A stretch of 64,000 nucleotides of DNA from an uncultured Prevotellaceae bacterium (GTDB taxonomy: Bacteria > Bacteroidota > Bacteroidia > Bacteroidales > Bacteroidaceae): assembly GCA_902767045.1 (NCBI GenBank), contig CACXFT010000016.1, forward strand, positions 40,202-104,201, written 5' to 3'. Within the stretch, counting starts at the first letter, position 1. Each line of letters opens with the position of its first letter. Shown here piece by piece: positions 36,454 to 46,662 of this stretch. The translations under genes were made by a program, and so were the position numbers. Under the pieces are notes generated by a model. The model made no database searches. It saw only the letters and a list, made by a program, of their open reading frames with translations, and was not told where the DNA came from.

Positions 36454-37362
36454 CTACTTATCACTTAACGCTGCTATGCATTTGCGCAGCGAGTCAATCC
36501 AGTAGGGAACCTCCACGCCGAAGGTTTGCTTCACCTTGGTTTTGTCGAGCACCGAGTAGGCGGGTCGTTTCACCGGACTTGGAAACTCGTTGCTGTAGCA
36601 AGGCAGAATGTTGCAGTTGTTGTGTTGGGCGATGTGGGCAATCATTTTCGTGAAGTCGTACCACGAGCACACCCCTTCGTTGCTGTAGTGATAGATGCCC
36701 GTTTGCGGATAGTCGGCAGCTGCGGTGTAGGGGCGGTAGTTGTCGAGTGCCTTCACAATGGCTTGTGCCAGGTCGAGCGCATAGGTGGGAGTTCCCACTT
36801 GATCGAACACTACCTTCAGTTCAGGTTTGGTGGCAGTGAGCGAGAGCATCGTTTTCACGAAGTTCTTGCCAAATTCGCTGTAGAGCCATGCCGTGCGCAG
36901 GATGATGTGCTTCACTCCCGTGGCAATGATGTTCTGTTCGCCATGCAGCTTGGTTAGTCCGTAAACACCGGTGGGAGTTCCCTGCTGGTCTTCGCGGCAG
37001 GGAGTGTTATAGGGTTCTGCCCCGAACACATAGTCGGTGGAGATGTGAACCAGCATTCCGCCCACTTCTTTCATAGCCACGGCCAGATTCTGTGGGGCGG
37101 TGGCATTGAGCAGTTCGCAGAAGTCGAAGTCGCTTTCGGCCTTGTCAACATTGGTGTAGGCAGCGCAGTTAACAATCACGTCTATGTGCTCTTCTTTCAC
37201 CATCTGCCGGATAGCTTCCAGGTTGGTGATGTCGAGTTTCACTGTTTCCACTCCTTCAGCTTCTGTCACATCGGTGAAGAAGTAGCGGTCGGTGGAGCTA
37301 TGGCTCACTAACCGCATTTCGCGGCCGAGCTGTCCGTTGGCTCCGGTAACAAGTATGTTCAT
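36454..37362 (-). CDS. rfbD: dTDP-4-dehydrorhamnose reductase
   Basis: A 302-residue SDR protein starting MNILVTGANGQLGREMRLV, with the catalytic region STDYVFGA...YGLTKLHGEQ. It makes dTDP-L-rhamnose with NAD(P)H. It overlaps rfbC by four bases. With RfbB and RfbC it supplies rhamnose, probably to the exopolysaccharide encoded next door. Confidence 0.95.
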   Translation of the reverse strand: MNILVTGANGQLGREMRLVSHSSTDRYFFTDVTEAEGVETVKLDITNLEAIRQMVKEEHIDVIVNCAAYTNVDKAESDFDFCELLNATAPQNLAVAMKEVGGMLVHISTDYVFGAEPYNTPCREDQQGTPTGVYGLTKLHGEQNIIATGVKHIILRTAWLYSEFGKNFVKTMLSLTATKPELKVVFDQVGTPTYALDLAQAIVKALDNYRPYTAAADYPQTGIYHYSNEGVCSWYDFTKMIAHIAQHNNCNILPCYSNEFPSPVKRPAYSVLDKTKVKQTFGVEVPYWIDSLRKCIAALSDK

Positions 37363-37931
37363 AGGTATAAATTGGTGTTAAAGTCGAATGGGTTGTCGAG
37401 TTCACTGAGTAGGGGGTGGTGCTTATCTTTCTCAGATAGGATAACGTGGTTAGAAGGAATTTTCCAGTCGATGGAAAGTGCCGGGTCGTCCCAGGCGATG
37501 GCTCCTTCAGCTTCGGGGTGATAGAAGTTGTCGCATTTATACATGAACACGGCTTCTTCGCTCAGCACGGAGAACCCATGTGCGAACCCGCGCGGCACAA
37601 AGAACTGCCGGTGGTTCTCGCCCGTCATCAGGCACGACACATGTTTGCCGCATGTGGGCGACCCTTTGCGAATGTCAACCGCCACGTCGAGCACAGCACC
37701 GCTGATAACCCTCACCAGCTTGCTCTGGCAGTAGGGCGGGCGCTGGAAGTGAAGTCCGCGCACCACTCCGTATGCCGACTTCGACTCGTTGTCTTGAACG
37801 AAGTTGATGGAGCGCACCTCTTTTTCGAAGTCGCGTTGGGAATACGACTCGAAGAAATACCCGCGGGCATCTTCAAACACGCGGGGCTCCAAAATGTAAA
37901 CCCCTTCTATTTCTGTTTTGATTACTCTCAT
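37359..37931 (-). CDS. rfbC: dTDP-4-dehydrorhamnose 3,5-epimerase
   Basis: A 190-residue cupin with RGLHFQRPPYCQSKLVRVISGAVLDVAVDIRKGSPT and FFVPRGFAHGFSVLSEEAVFMYKCDNFY, containing the catalytic His and Tyr. It is first in the rfbCDB group. The thymidylyltransferase RfbA is not encoded in the window and must lie elsewhere. Confidence 0.95.
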   Translation of the reverse strand: MRVIKTEIEGVYILEPRVFEDARGYFFESYSQRDFEKEVRSINFVQDNESKSAYGVVRGLHFQRPPYCQSKLVRVISGAVLDVAVDIRKGSPTCGKHVSCLMTGENHRQFFVPRGFAHGFSVLSEEAVFMYKCDNFYHPEAEGAIAWDDPALSIDWKIPSNHVILSEKDKHHPLLSELDNPFDFNTNLYL

Positions 37932-37988
37932 TGTTTTTTCTTTCTCTCTTATACCTTATTATATATATGTGTGATAGTGTTTTGTTTC

Positions 37989-39149
37989 TTAATGGTGGTA
38001 TTGATGGGCAAGTCGCCAAAACCAGTGATAGACACGGAAGGCGGGTTCCCACAAACATTCCGACGGGAAGTACCACACCATGCGCACATCGCGCACCAAG
38101 CGCTGCACATTGTGCTTCCACCCTTTTGGTTGAACACCGCTCAACAAGCGTTCGTCGTGTTTGCCCAGATTGCCACCTTCCAGCATCTCGTGTAAGAGAA
38201 TGTGGCCCAGCTTTTCGCTTGGCATGGCAATGAGGTACTCGTCGGCGAGTCCCAGAACGTGTTTCAGCACCCACATCATCGACTGAGCAACGCGGTGCAG
38301 CCCGAAGTATTTCAGTTGTTGAACCATGTTCTTTCGTTGCTGCTCGCTGATGGGTCCACCCGATTTCAGAAGGAAGTAGTAGTCGAGCAGATGCCGCATG
38401 CCTATACCCTCGCTGAGCAGGTGGTGGTATACATGGCAGAGCTGGAAGTAGAGGTTAAACTCGTATGTGGGCACACACACCGTTGCTTCTTGCCCATTTG
38501 TCAGGTTCACTTTGTGGCAGAACTGCTCATCTGCTTTCAGCCCGAACCAGTGTTGCAGCCGTTGGTTGTTAATGAAAGAGTTGAGCCATGTTGGGCGGTA
38601 GTGCACTTCAATGTTTACACCATTCGATTGACCGAACTCCACATGGTGGTAGGTTCTGACCATGCCGGGCACCACGCTGTCTACATAGTTGAGCACTTTG
38701 CATGGGGTGCCCTCCACCCACAGGTCTATGTCGCCCGGCAGTCGCATCATTCCATTGGGGTAGTAGCGTGCATTGCCCTGTCCTTTCAGAATGCATGTTC
38801 GGAAGCCTGCTTCTCTAAACTGCTTGGTTATCCACAGGCAGCGGTCGTTCACCTCGTCGATGCACAGCTCCACCCGCCGGATGGTTGCCATCCACTCCAA
38901 CACATCGGCTGCCGTGGGGCGAACGCGGTCTATCTCTTCGGCCGAAGCATCAACCGGCGAGTCTCCATTAGGGAACCACCGTTCAATGCCATGCCAGTAG
39001 ATGGTTACGGTGCCCTGCTTCTTCGAGAACTTCAGCAGGTGGTGCCAGCTAACTTTGCGCAGCAGTTCGATGGAAGGAATACCGCCATTGTTGTTGCCGG
39101 CCAGGCAACAGCGCAACAATGCAAAGTATAGCTCAGTGTTCTCGTTCAT
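37989..39149 (-). CDS. Nucleotidyltransferase family protein
   Basis: A 386-residue protein with LKGQGNARYYPNGMMRLPGDIDLWVEG near residues 130-155, the GDIDLWV part matching the metal-binding D-x-D of the NTP_transf_5 group of uncharacterised nucleotidyltransferases. The rest is helical with many aromatic residues (MVWYFPSECLWEPAFRVYHWFWRLAHQ). Members often lie near polysaccharide genes, but the substrate is unknown. The start codon lies just four bases after a -7 box, so the message may be leaderless. Confidence 0.78.
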   Translation of the reverse strand: MNENTELYFALLRCCLAGNNNGGIPSIELLRKVSWHHLLKFSKKQGTVTIYWHGIERWFPNGDSPVDASAEEIDRVRPTAADVLEWMATIRRVELCIDEVNDRCLWITKQFREAGFRTCILKGQGNARYYPNGMMRLPGDIDLWVEGTPCKVLNYVDSVVPGMVRTYHHVEFGQSNGVNIEVHYRPTWLNSFINNQRLQHWFGLKADEQFCHKVNLTNGQEATVCVPTYEFNLYFQLCHVYHHLLSEGIGMRHLLDYYFLLKSGGPISEQQRKNMVQQLKYFGLHRVAQSMMWVLKHVLGLADEYLIAMPSEKLGHILLHEMLEGGNLGKHDERLLSGVQPKGWKHNVQRLVRDVRMVWYFPSECLWEPAFRVYHWFWRLAHQYHH

Positions 39150-39153
39150 TCGG

Positions 39154-39161
39154 CAAAGGTA
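39154..39161 (-). promoter_or_regulatory. -7 box directly before the nucleotidyltransferase start
   Basis: TACCTTTG on the minus strand ends four bases before the ATG at 39149, placing the expected transcript start at or inside the start codon. There is no clear -33 TTTG at 19-21 bases. Confidence 0.55.
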
Positions 39162-39172
39162 TCACTTTTTTT

Positions 39173-40483
39173 TCAAACTTCTTTTGTTTCGGCTTTCTTT
39201 TTTCCAAAGTTGGGGTCAATCTTTAAGAAAGCAGTAACGGCAAAGGTGATGGTGCAGCACAGCATAACAATAATGAAGAACATTTTGTAGCCCACGGCCT
39301 CTTGCAGAGCCCCGGCAAAGAGCCCCGGAATCATCATCGAGAGTGCCATGAATGCCGTGCACAGCGCATAGTGGCTTGTTTTGTAGTTGCCCTGACTATA
39401 TAGAATAAGGTATAGCATATAGGCCGTGAAGCCAAAGCCATAGCCAAACTGTTCGAAGAAGACGCAGATGTTGATGATGATGAGGTTGGTGGGCAGTGCA
39501 TAGCTCATGTAGATATAGACCACGTCGGGCAGGGTGATGGCACACACCATTGGCCACAGCCACCGTTTCAGTCCGTCGCGGCCGGCAAGCATTCCGCCTA
39601 AGATTCCCCCCAGGGTGAGCCCGATCACTCCCACGGTGCCTTGCACGAAACCATATTCCTGCGGCGAGAGTCCGAGTCCGCCGTTGTGTGTGGCATCGAT
39701 GAGGAAGAGTGCCGAAACCTTGGCAAGCAGACCTTCGGGCATGCGGTAGAGCAGCATGAACAGTATGCCGATGATGGTCAGCCGCAGCGGAAACTTGGTG
39801 AAGAAGGTGCTCACTGCCTCCCATGTCTTGTTCAGCAGAGTGCCAAGGGTTGGTTCCGCTTCGTTGTTGTCAGTTGCCGACAGTTCCTTTTCGGGTCGTG
39901 GCAGAATGTAGCTGTGCCAGAGCCACAAGGCAATGAAGATGCCGGCCAGTCCGTAGAAGGTGAGACTCCACGAGAAAGGAATGCTGTTGCGGTATATCAC
40001 CTGCAGGTTGCCCGCAATCATCACCAGCACCCCCTGTCCGATGATGGTTGCCAGCCGATAGAACGTGGAGCGTATGCCCACAAACCATGCTTGGTCGTGT
40101 TCGTTCAGTCCGAGCATATAGAACCCGTCGGCCGCGATGTCATGTGTGGCACTGGAAAAAGCCATGAGCCAGAAGAAACACAATGTTCCCTGCAGCCAGA
40201 AAGAGGTTGGAATGGTGAAAGCCACCCCACCGAAGGCCGCCCCTATGAGCAGCTGCATGGAAACAATCCACCAGCGCTTGGTGCGTATGATGTCTATGAA
40301 CGGGCTCCACAAGGGTTTGATAACCCATGGCAGATAGAGCCACGATGTGTAGAAGGTGATGTCGGCATTGGATAGTCCCAGCTGTTTGTAGAGAACGAGT
40401 GAAACGGTCATAACCGCAACATAAGGGAGTCCCTCGGCAAAATAGAGCGACGGAACCCAACTCCAAGGAGATTTGTTCAGCAT
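39173..40483 (-). CDS. AmpG-like MFS permease
   Basis: A 436-residue carrier with about 12-14 helices. PWSWVPSLYFAEGLPYVAVMTVSLVLYKQLGLSNADITFYTSWLYLPWVIKPLWSPFID is the conserved start of AmpG-type muropeptide permeases, and SSATHDIAADGFYMLGL is another family motif. It would import GlcNAc-anhydroMurNAc peptides for cell-wall recycling. It is downstream of, and on the same strand as, the SpoIID fusion gene, which fits a peptidoglycan theme. Confidence 0.85.
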   Translation of the reverse strand: MLNKSPWSWVPSLYFAEGLPYVAVMTVSLVLYKQLGLSNADITFYTSWLYLPWVIKPLWSPFIDIIRTKRWWIVSMQLLIGAAFGGVAFTIPTSFWLQGTLCFFWLMAFSSATHDIAADGFYMLGLNEHDQAWFVGIRSTFYRLATIIGQGVLVMIAGNLQVIYRNSIPFSWSLTFYGLAGIFIALWLWHSYILPRPEKELSATDNNEAEPTLGTLLNKTWEAVSTFFTKFPLRLTIIGILFMLLYRMPEGLLAKVSALFLIDATHNGGLGLSPQEYGFVQGTVGVIGLTLGGILGGMLAGRDGLKRWLWPMVCAITLPDVVYIYMSYALPTNLIIINICVFFEQFGYGFGFTAYMLYLILYSQGNYKTSHYALCTAFMALSMMIPGLFAGALQEAVGYKMFFIIVMLCCTITFAVTAFLKIDPNFGKKKAETKEV

Positions 40484-40540
40484 TTCTTTTTCTTTTGATG
40501 ATTGTTAATGATATTCGTACCCTCTCACCCTTGTACCCTC

Positions 40541-43500
40541 CTACTTATAGATTCTTTTGATTTCAGAATTCTGGTAGTAGTGCAGTAAGATTTGTTTGTA
40601 GTTGAACCCCTGTTCCCCCATCACGGCAGCCCCTATTTGGCACAGTCCCACGCCGTGCCCCCAGCCATGTCCGTGCAGGATGAATGAACCAGGTCTTTTT
40701 TCAACTTCGAAATTCGAGCTGAGCAGGTGGGTTTTGCTCAGTGTGCGTCTTATCTCCAGTTCCTTTCCAATGGTGAAGGAGCGTTCCGTTCCCACTATGC
40801 GCAGTCGTGATATGCGCCCGCTCTTGCCCCGTTCCAATGGAATCAGGTCGGTGATGGTTCCTAAGTTCATTTTCAGTTTCTCGGCCACAATCTGCGAGAG
40901 TTCTTCTTGCGTGTAGGCCACATCCCATTGGTAGAAGTTGACGGTTTCCTGGTCGTAGTCGTTGAGCACTTGTTGAATGATGCGTTTGTCAGTGGTGTTG
41001 CAATAGGGGTCTTCCACCGAAACCAGATAAGGCTTCTGTATGTTTTCCCAGCAGTATTGATATTCCTCTGTTCGCCCGCCGCAACATTTCGAGAAGCGTG
41101 CATCGCAGATTTCATCGCCGTGCATGAGAATTTGTCCGCGTGTGGCCCTCACCGCTTCCTTCACCTGCGGGCTGGAAGCCATGGTGATGCCTTGGTAGCG
41201 CTGACAGTGGTCGTCGGCACACACGTCGAAGATGGTGTGGTCTTCTCGGTCGTACCAGCGAATGAGTTCATCTTCCTTTTTGATAAACGAGAAGAAGCTG
41301 TTGCCCCCCTCTTGTTGTTGTTTGCGTTTTTCCATTTGGTGAAGCAGCCACGAGCGCGAGATCACGGCATGCGCTTTAAGCAGTTCGAGCGACGATGTTG
41401 CACTCATCTCGCTTGAGATAACGCTTTCGAGATAGTTTTCCACCGGCAGTTCGTTGATGGCACAGATGCGGTCGGCCTCTACCACCAGGCGCAGTGTTCC
41501 GGTGAAGGTTTGCATGAGTCGGCGTTCCCAGTGGAAGTTGATGCCTATGGGCACATCGAGCAGCGAGAACGACGCATCGGCCGAAGTGGGGCGGAAGGTG
41601 AGCGTGCGATACTGGTTGCCGTTCCAAAGAATGCCCCCCTCAGAGAACTCCACCAGTTGCCGGCCTGTGAGCTGGGCACCCTTGGCAGAATAGGGTTTGT
41701 TGAGAATAAACTCGATGCGTTGGGCATGCAGTATGCCCACGGTAACTGTCGGTTGTGCATTGCCGGCGGGTGTTGCCACAGCGTTTGCCTGTGTCGATTC
41801 GGCTGTGGCTTCAGGTTTCTGCAAGTGCTCGATGATGCATTTCACCTCATCGGCCGATGCACCGCATTCGCGTATGATGTCGGCAACCTGTTCGGCGGTG
41901 AGTCGGTCGAAGTCTTCGCGCCTGGGGGTGATGATGAGTCCGGCCATGTCGAGCGTGCCGGGACTCACAATGGTTTGCGTGTCGTCCGTGGCATAGTAGC
42001 AGTCGGGGCGATGCTTCCGGCGCGGGAACACAATGGTTATAAACTCATCGCCCAAGCGCCATGCCAGAATGTTCAGCATGGGTTCTTCTTCGTTGCTCTC
42101 TGCAGATGTTGGCAATGCCCGGTAGAGTTTGCGGAAGAGCGCATAGTCGTTGGCAGCTGTACGGCTGCGAATGGCAAACACGGGGCAGATATAGTCGTTC
42201 ACGAGCCAGATGCCCTCGTCGTCGTTAATGATATGCACGGGTGTCAGGTTGCGGTTGAGCCTTTGCCACGATGTTTGCAGTGGCAGTTGCATTCCTTCTC
42301 CTGCCTGCAGGTGCAGGTGGTCGGGTGCCGATGCTCCTGAATGCGGTCCGTTATAGAACACGGTGAGTGTGGGATAGCGGTCTATCAGTCGGTGAATTTC
42401 TTTGTAGCAGTCGCCAATGCGTTGTGGCTGATGCACTCTTGCGGGCAGGGTGAAGTGCATGGGCAGGATGGGGTAGGGGTTCACCAGCAGGTCGAGTGCC
42501 GAGTTGGGCAGTTGGCGCACCATCTGTTCTTTTGGTCGGTTGGCTTCGCACAGAAAGCAAGGGCGCTGCGCAAGAGTTTTGCTGTCCATCTTGGCCCCGG
42601 TTGAAACGATGCGTGCCGGGTTGAACTGCAGCCGCACTGTGTTGTCGCCGCTGGTGAGTTCTCGTGTTTCCACGTTCATCAGGTTGCGGAAGTTTCTGCG
42701 TGCCAGTTCCCATTGCTCCAGCTGCCGGTCGAAGAACCGTGTGAGCGGTGTAGACTGTCGTGTGGCGTTGTGCTGTCGGCGTGCGAGCAGTTCCACCGTG
42801 CGCAGCCGGTCTTTATAGAGGTTGTTGGCATTGATGCGCTCTTGGCTGAGTGCCGCATCGCTGTTGCCTCCCCATCGCCGACACAGATAGAGTTCGCTGA
42901 AGATGCGCCCGATGCGCCACCGCCGACTGAAGGCCAGTCCCAGGGCATAGTCTTCGCCATAGCTGGTGTTGGGAAACCCGATTTCGCGCAACAGGGGTGT
43001 GAAGAAAGCCCGCGGAGCCCCCAGTCCGTTGATGCGCAGGGCATTGTTGGGCCCGTTTTGGTCGGTCCATTCGTTGTGGTCGATGAGTCCGGGGGGCAGC
43101 GTGTTCAGTTCGAAGTCGCACATGCGATACGAGCCGATCACCATGGCTGCTTTCTGCTTGTAGAACGCATTCACAATGGTTTGCAGCGTGTTGGACGACG
43201 AATACAGGTCGTCGCTGTCTAACTGCACGGCAAAGCGCCCGCATCGGTCGTCGTCGATGGCCACGTTCCAGCATCCGCCAATGCCCAGGTCAGTGCGTTC
43301 AGGTTCTATCACGATGAGTTGAGCGTTGGCCATTTCGTGCAGAATCTCGCCCGTGCGGTCGGTAGAGTGGTTGTTCACCACAATCACGTTATAGGGGAAG
43401 CTGGTTTTCTGCGAGAGAGCCGATGTTACCGCGTCGGCAATGGTTTTCTCTCGGTTGAAAACAGGAATGATGACCGATGCCTCCACTTCAAACTCCTGTT

Positions 43501-44215
43501 CGTCGAAGTCGGGTGTCTCGTAGTCGGTAGTGTCCACCAGCGCTCCCGTCACGTCGAGGTAGTGGGTGCACACGCGTTCCATTTCCACCTGCACTTCTCG
43601 GTTTCGCGGGTTCACATAATCGAACTGTTTCTCGCCGCTTTTGCGTGTGTCTGATTCTATGGCCGTGTAGAGCGGCTCGTTGATGTGGAACAGGTTCCCC
43701 TTGCGCGAAAGGTAAAGGCGCAGGTCGTAGAGTCCGCTATATTGCAGTGTGGCGAGCGGGAAACCTTGTGGAGCCTCCCTTCGGCGTTTCGCCCACTCGT
43801 GGAGCAGTTCGGTGCGAATGAACAGCAGCTGTCCGAAGTCGAAGTCGTCGCGCAGGGCTCCGGCCTGGTAGTCGATGACGGGATGGCCGAACGAGTCGCT
43901 GTAAACCATCACGGCATGTGTGTCGTCGGCCACGCGCACGAAGCGTTCCAGTGCGTGCCTGCCCAGACTGAACGGTGTGGCCTTCAGACTGAGCAGCGTG
44001 TAGGGCGCACGGGCGGCATCGTCTATTTGCAGCAGTGTTTGTGTAGATGTGAGCGACTCGGTTTGTATGCAGTGATAGCCGGCGCAGCTGTTGTTTTCTT
44101 CTGCGCTCAGCAGGCAGATGTTTCGAATGGTTTTCTCTCGTTGCAGGGCATTGAGCATTTCGTTCATGCCCTCCTTGGAGTCGGTGGGCAGAAAGCAGTC
44201 GATGATTCCTCTCAT
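40541..44215 (-). CDS. Three-part fusion: glycosyltransferase GT2, HIT-like DUF4922, SpoIID/LytB
   Basis: A 1224-residue protein with no signal peptide. Residues 1-240 resemble a GT-A-like module ([38 protein letters not shown]). Residues about 244-480 are a GT2 glycosyltransferase ([32 protein letters not shown]). Residues about 530-800 match DUF4922, a HIT/galactose-1-phosphate-uridylyltransferase-like fold, with [11 protein letters not shown] and the HLHLQ triad near 633. Residues about 860-1224 are SpoIID-like ([51 protein letters not shown]). SpoIID acts on stripped glycan strands, yet no export signal is visible. The combination suggests a sugar-handling cell-wall enzyme. The frame is continuous, so the fusion appears real. 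Confidence 0.85.
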   Translation of the reverse strand: MRGIIDCFLPTDSKEGMNEMLNALQREKTIRNICLLSAEENNSCAGYHCIQTESLTSTQTLLQIDDAARAPYTLLSLKATPFSLGRHALERFVRVADDTHAVMVYSDSFGHPVIDYQAGALRDDFDFGQLLFIRTELLHEWAKRRREAPQGFPLATLQYSGLYDLRLYLSRKGNLFHINEPLYTAIESDTRKSGEKQFDYVNPRNREVQVEMERVCTHYLDVTGALVDTTDYETPDFDEQEFEVEASVIIPVFNREKTIADAVTSALSQKTSFPYNVIVVNNHSTDRTGEILHEMANAQLIVIEPERTDLGIGGCWNVAIDDDRCGRFAVQLDSDDLYSSSNTLQTIVNAFYKQKAAMVIGSYRMCDFELNTLPPGLIDHNEWTDQNGPNNALRINGLGAPRAFFTPLLREIGFPNTSYGEDYALGLAFSRRWRIGRIFSELYLCRRWGGNSDAALSQERINANNLYKDRLRTVELLARRQHNATRQSTPLTRFFDRQLEQWELARRNFRNLMNVETRELTSGDNTVRLQFNPARIVSTGAKMDSKTLAQRPCFLCEANRPKEQMVRQLPNSALDLLVNPYPILPMHFTLPARVHQPQRIGDCYKEIHRLIDRYPTLTVFYNGPHSGASAPDHLHLQAGEGMQLPLQTSWQRLNRNLTPVHIINDDEGIWLVNDYICPVFAIRSRTAANDYALFRKLYRALPTSAESNEEEPMLNILAWRLGDEFITIVFPRRKHRPDCYYATDDTQTIVSPGTLDMAGLIITPRREDFDRLTAEQVADIIRECGASADEVKCIIEHLQKPEATAESTQANAVATPAGNAQPTVTVGILHAQRIEFILNKPYSAKGAQLTGRQLVEFSEGGILWNGNQYRTLTFRPTSADASFSLLDVPIGINFHWERRLMQTFTGTLRLVVEADRICAINELPVENYLESVISSEMSATSSLELLKAHAVISRSWLLHQMEKRKQQQEGGNSFFSFIKKEDELIRWYDREDHTIFDVCADDHCQRYQGITMASSPQVKEAVRATRGQILMHGDEICDARFSKCCGGRTEEYQYCWENIQKPYLVSVEDPYCNTTDKRIIQQVLNDYDQETVNFYQWDVAYTQEELSQIVAEKLKMNLGTITDLIPLERGKSGRISRLRIVGTERSFTIGKELEIRRTLSKTHLLSSNFEVEKRPGSFILHGHGWGHGVGLCQIGAAVMGEQGFNYKQILLHYYQNSEIKRIYK

Positions 44216-44259
44216 GGTGATATACCTTATATATTATTCTGGTTGTTTCTTTTCTTGTG

Positions 44260-44267
44260 CAAAGTTA
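44260..44267 (-). promoter_or_regulatory. -7 box of the fusion gene
   Basis: TAACTTTG on the minus strand, 45 bases before the ATG at 44215. A matching -33 TTTG is not apparent. Confidence 0.5.
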
Positions 44268-44441
44268 CACAATAATCTCCAACCAGCCAAGAAAACTGAA
44301 AAACTATCTGAGTGAAAAGTTATGTAAAAGGTTCCTGCTATCTTTTCAGGTCGGGAAGTACAGCGAAGCCCCAGCCTTTGTTTGGCAGTTGCTTCGGAAA
44401 TATCTGTGAATTTTGCAGGTTTTGAGCCCCAAAGCCCTACC

Positions 44442-44544
44442 TTTTAGGTTCGTACATGTCGCATGTAGCATTGCTATACGTTACATGTAGCATTGCTATA
44501 CATGCCATGTAGCAATGCTACACGCGACATGTATGAACCTAAAA
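44442..44544. repeat. Long hairpin with TTTTAGGTTCGTACATG arms
   Basis: The left arm (44442-44476) and right arm (44510-44544) are near-perfect inverted repeats of about 35 bases, starting TTTTAGGTTCGTACATGTCG. The ACATGTAGCATTGCTATA segment occurs twice directly on the left side and once inverted on the right, so several foldings are possible. A single-arm relative is at 17973-17995. The element lies at the downstream edge of the restriction-modification region. Otherwise I see only a period-7 tract between 44216 and 44666. Confidence 0.85.
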
Positions 44545-44545
44545 C

Positions 44546-44601
44546 GTTAAGAGTTAGGAGTTGAGGACTGAGATTTGAGCGTTCTAGCGTTGAGGGTTTA
44601 A
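44546..44601. repeat. Period-7 degenerate repeat (GTTGAGG type)
   Basis: About eight heptamers (GTTAAGA, GTTAGGA, GTTGAGG, ACTGAGA, TTTGAGC, GTTCTAG, CGTTGAG) adjoin the long hairpin. A 60-residue minus-strand frame across it is not considered a gene. Confidence 0.65.
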
Positions 44602-44666
44602 CTCCGATGGAGTGCCTGATTAGATAATATACCCAAGCCAATGCCTTGGTACTCATTTCTCTGTTC

Positions 44667-45836
44667 TCAGTAATTTGTAATTAAGAGATGTGTAACTTTC
44701 TTGTCATTCCTATTCATGAAACTAACAACATATTCCTTATTAAAGGTTCGGATGTTTACACTTTCTTTGCTATATAGGCTAAAAATGAAATCTGTATTTT
44801 TGATAATCATCATCCATTTTGCCTTACAATTGTTTATCAAATACTTTGCCAAGCGCTTCTGATCTTCTTTTGTAAATGCATTCTGAGCATAGGTGCTAAA
44901 TTCACTATCGTATGGCGGGTCAAGGAATATAAAATCATTTTCTTTTGGAGTTACCGTATTTAGGAACTCCTCAAAGTCAAGATTGTATATTTCTGTCTTC
45001 TTGAAATGGGTTAACAATTCATAAGATTGATAATATTTTAGCTTCTTATTTAGTAACTTGCTATTGTATGCAATCCCCCCGTATGGCACATTGAACTCAC
45101 CTTTCGAACTATATCTAAACATTCCGCTATATGCATAATTTCGCATAAAGAAGAATAGGGCACAATGCAACTTTGGATTTTTGTCTGTGATACTTCTGTC
45201 ATTATACAGATAACGATAGTTCATATAGACAGCACTTTTTATAGCAGTTTCTATGTTGTCGTTTAAATCTCCTTCAGGTAGCAAATGCTTCTCTATTTCC
45301 AATTCACGCATACGAACCATTTTGCGGAACAAGTTTGTTTCCATCTCTTTCAAAAGGATGCATGGAAAGGAAGCAAATTCATTACCTATTATATTTAAAA
45401 TAGATTGTTTATGATTGGCACAGAATATACGAATAAACTCTTTTAATTCTATCTTACCAATCTGCTCATTCCTATAATGTATATAGGTATCTTTGAGCTC
45501 AAAGTGAGAAGTAAAAAAAACAGAAGCTCTTTTCCAAGATTCATCCATTATCTCTACATATCTGAAGAAATCGTTGTCTGATTTCTCTATGCAGCGATAT
45601 AATTCTATCAACTCCGTTGAGAAATCGTTGATGACATATCTCTCTGCATCGATACCCATAAAGACCGAGCCTCCTCCAACAAAAGGTTCAATAAAACGTT
45701 CGAACTCTGGGACGTTGGGAAGAATGTATTTTAATTCTTTCTCTTTTCCGCCTGGCCATTTGATAATTGGAGAAAGATCAGATGATATACTTTTTTTTTC
45801 TTTTAGCATGGCTTTCTTATTGTTTATTATTCCCAA
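44667..45836 (-). CDS. DNA adenine methyltransferase, D12 (alpha) class
   Basis: A 389-residue N6-adenine methyltransferase of the Dam/DpnM type. Motif X is [17 protein letters not shown], motif I is [15 protein letters not shown], and motif IV is [12 protein letters not shown] with the catalytic DPPY. It is longer than Dam (about 270 residues), with an inserted recognition region (about 120-250). It is the last gene of a three-gene AT-rich operon and overlaps the preceding methyltransferase by 20 bases. A later start at 45809 is also possible. It protects host DNA against the partner endonuclease. Confidence 0.9.
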   Translation of the reverse strand: MGIINNKKAMLKEKKSISSDLSPIIKWPGGKEKELKYILPNVPEFERFIEPFVGGGSVFMGIDAERYVINDFSTELIELYRCIEKSDNDFFRYVEIMDESWKRASVFFTSHFELKDTYIHYRNEQIGKIELKEFIRIFCANHKQSILNIIGNEFASFPCILLKEMETNLFRKMVRMRELEIEKHLLPEGDLNDNIETAIKSAVYMNYRYLYNDRSITDKNPKLHCALFFFMRNYAYSGMFRYSSKGEFNVPYGGIAYNSKLLNKKLKYYQSYELLTHFKKTEIYNLDFEEFLNTVTPKENDFIFLDPPYDSEFSTYAQNAFTKEDQKRLAKYLINNCKAKWMMIIKNTDFIFSLYSKESVNIRTFNKEYVVSFMNRNDKKVTHLLITNY

Positions 45837-46662
45837 AGAACAAGTTCAATTTATGTATTGGAGACTCTGGCAATTCAAGAGGTTCAGATACAAAAAACAT
45901 ATCTTTTTCGCTTATATTTCTTTCTGTTTTTGCAGTAGATTGAGTTTGTGATAGAGCTACTTCTATTCTCTCCTTAGCCGCCTCAAAATAAGCGTTGTCA
46001 AGTTCAATACCTATAAATCTTCGATTAAGATTCAAAGCGGCAACTCCTGTTGACCCAACTCCCATGAAAGGATCCAAAATAATATCGTTTTCATTAGAAG
46101 CAATCTCTATCATCTTTTTCAATATGGATACAGGCTTCTGAGTTGGGTGTTTGGGGTTGCTTAACCGTTCAGGTTTCATGCAGATTGGACTTTCAATAAA
46201 ATTATGCATCTCTGCTTGTGAAATGAAATTCCATGTGTGCTTTTTATTCCAACATGTAAATATCATCTCACAACTATTCAAAAATCCTGCCTTGAATATC
46301 TTAGGTGCAGGGTTTGTTTTATGCCATATCATGAAATTCGACGTGTCAAACTTATGGTCTAAACAATTATACCACCTGCCGAGTTGATTATAAGAAGTGA
46401 ATATAAACAGATTGCCAGTAGGCTTCAATATCCTTATAAACTCATCAGCCCATTCTTCTGGATTGAAAACAATCATATCCCATCTTGCTACATCATTATT
46501 CATAGCCGTGCGGCCTGATAATGGTATGTTTCCTGTCGAGTGCAGACCAAGATTATACGGAGGGTCTGTTAAAATAAAATCAATCGAATTGTCTGGAATT
46601 CGTTTGATTATGTCCCTACTGTCTGCCCTCAAAACACACTTTCTCCAATTAGAATCTTTCAT
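45817..46662 (-). CDS. DNA methyltransferase, beta class (N4/N6)
   Basis: A 281-residue methyltransferase in beta order: motif [13 protein letters not shown] near residue 35 comes before motif [23 protein letters not shown] and [29 protein letters not shown]. The DPPY motif suggests N6-adenine. Having a second methyltransferase of a different class beside a D12 enzyme is typical of DpnII-like systems and of enzymes with asymmetric sites needing each strand modified separately. It overlaps the endonuclease by four bases. Confidence 0.9.
   Translation of the reverse strand: MKDSNWRKCVLRADSRDIIKRIPDNSIDFILTDPPYNLGLHSTGNIPLSGRTAMNNDVARWDMIVFNPEEWADEFIRILKPTGNLFIFTSYNQLGRWYNCLDHKFDTSNFMIWHKTNPAPKIFKAGFLNSCEMIFTCWNKKHTWNFISQAEMHNFIESPICMKPERLSNPKHPTQKPVSILKKMIEIASNENDIILDPFMGVGSTGVAALNLNRRFIGIELDNAYFEAAKERIEVALSQTQSTAKTERNISEKDMFFVSEPLELPESPIHKLNLFFGNNKQ

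Noticed and set aside
44474-44656. A 60-residue minus-strand frame
   Set aside because: It is made up of the hairpin element and the heptamer tract; no promoter or family feature.
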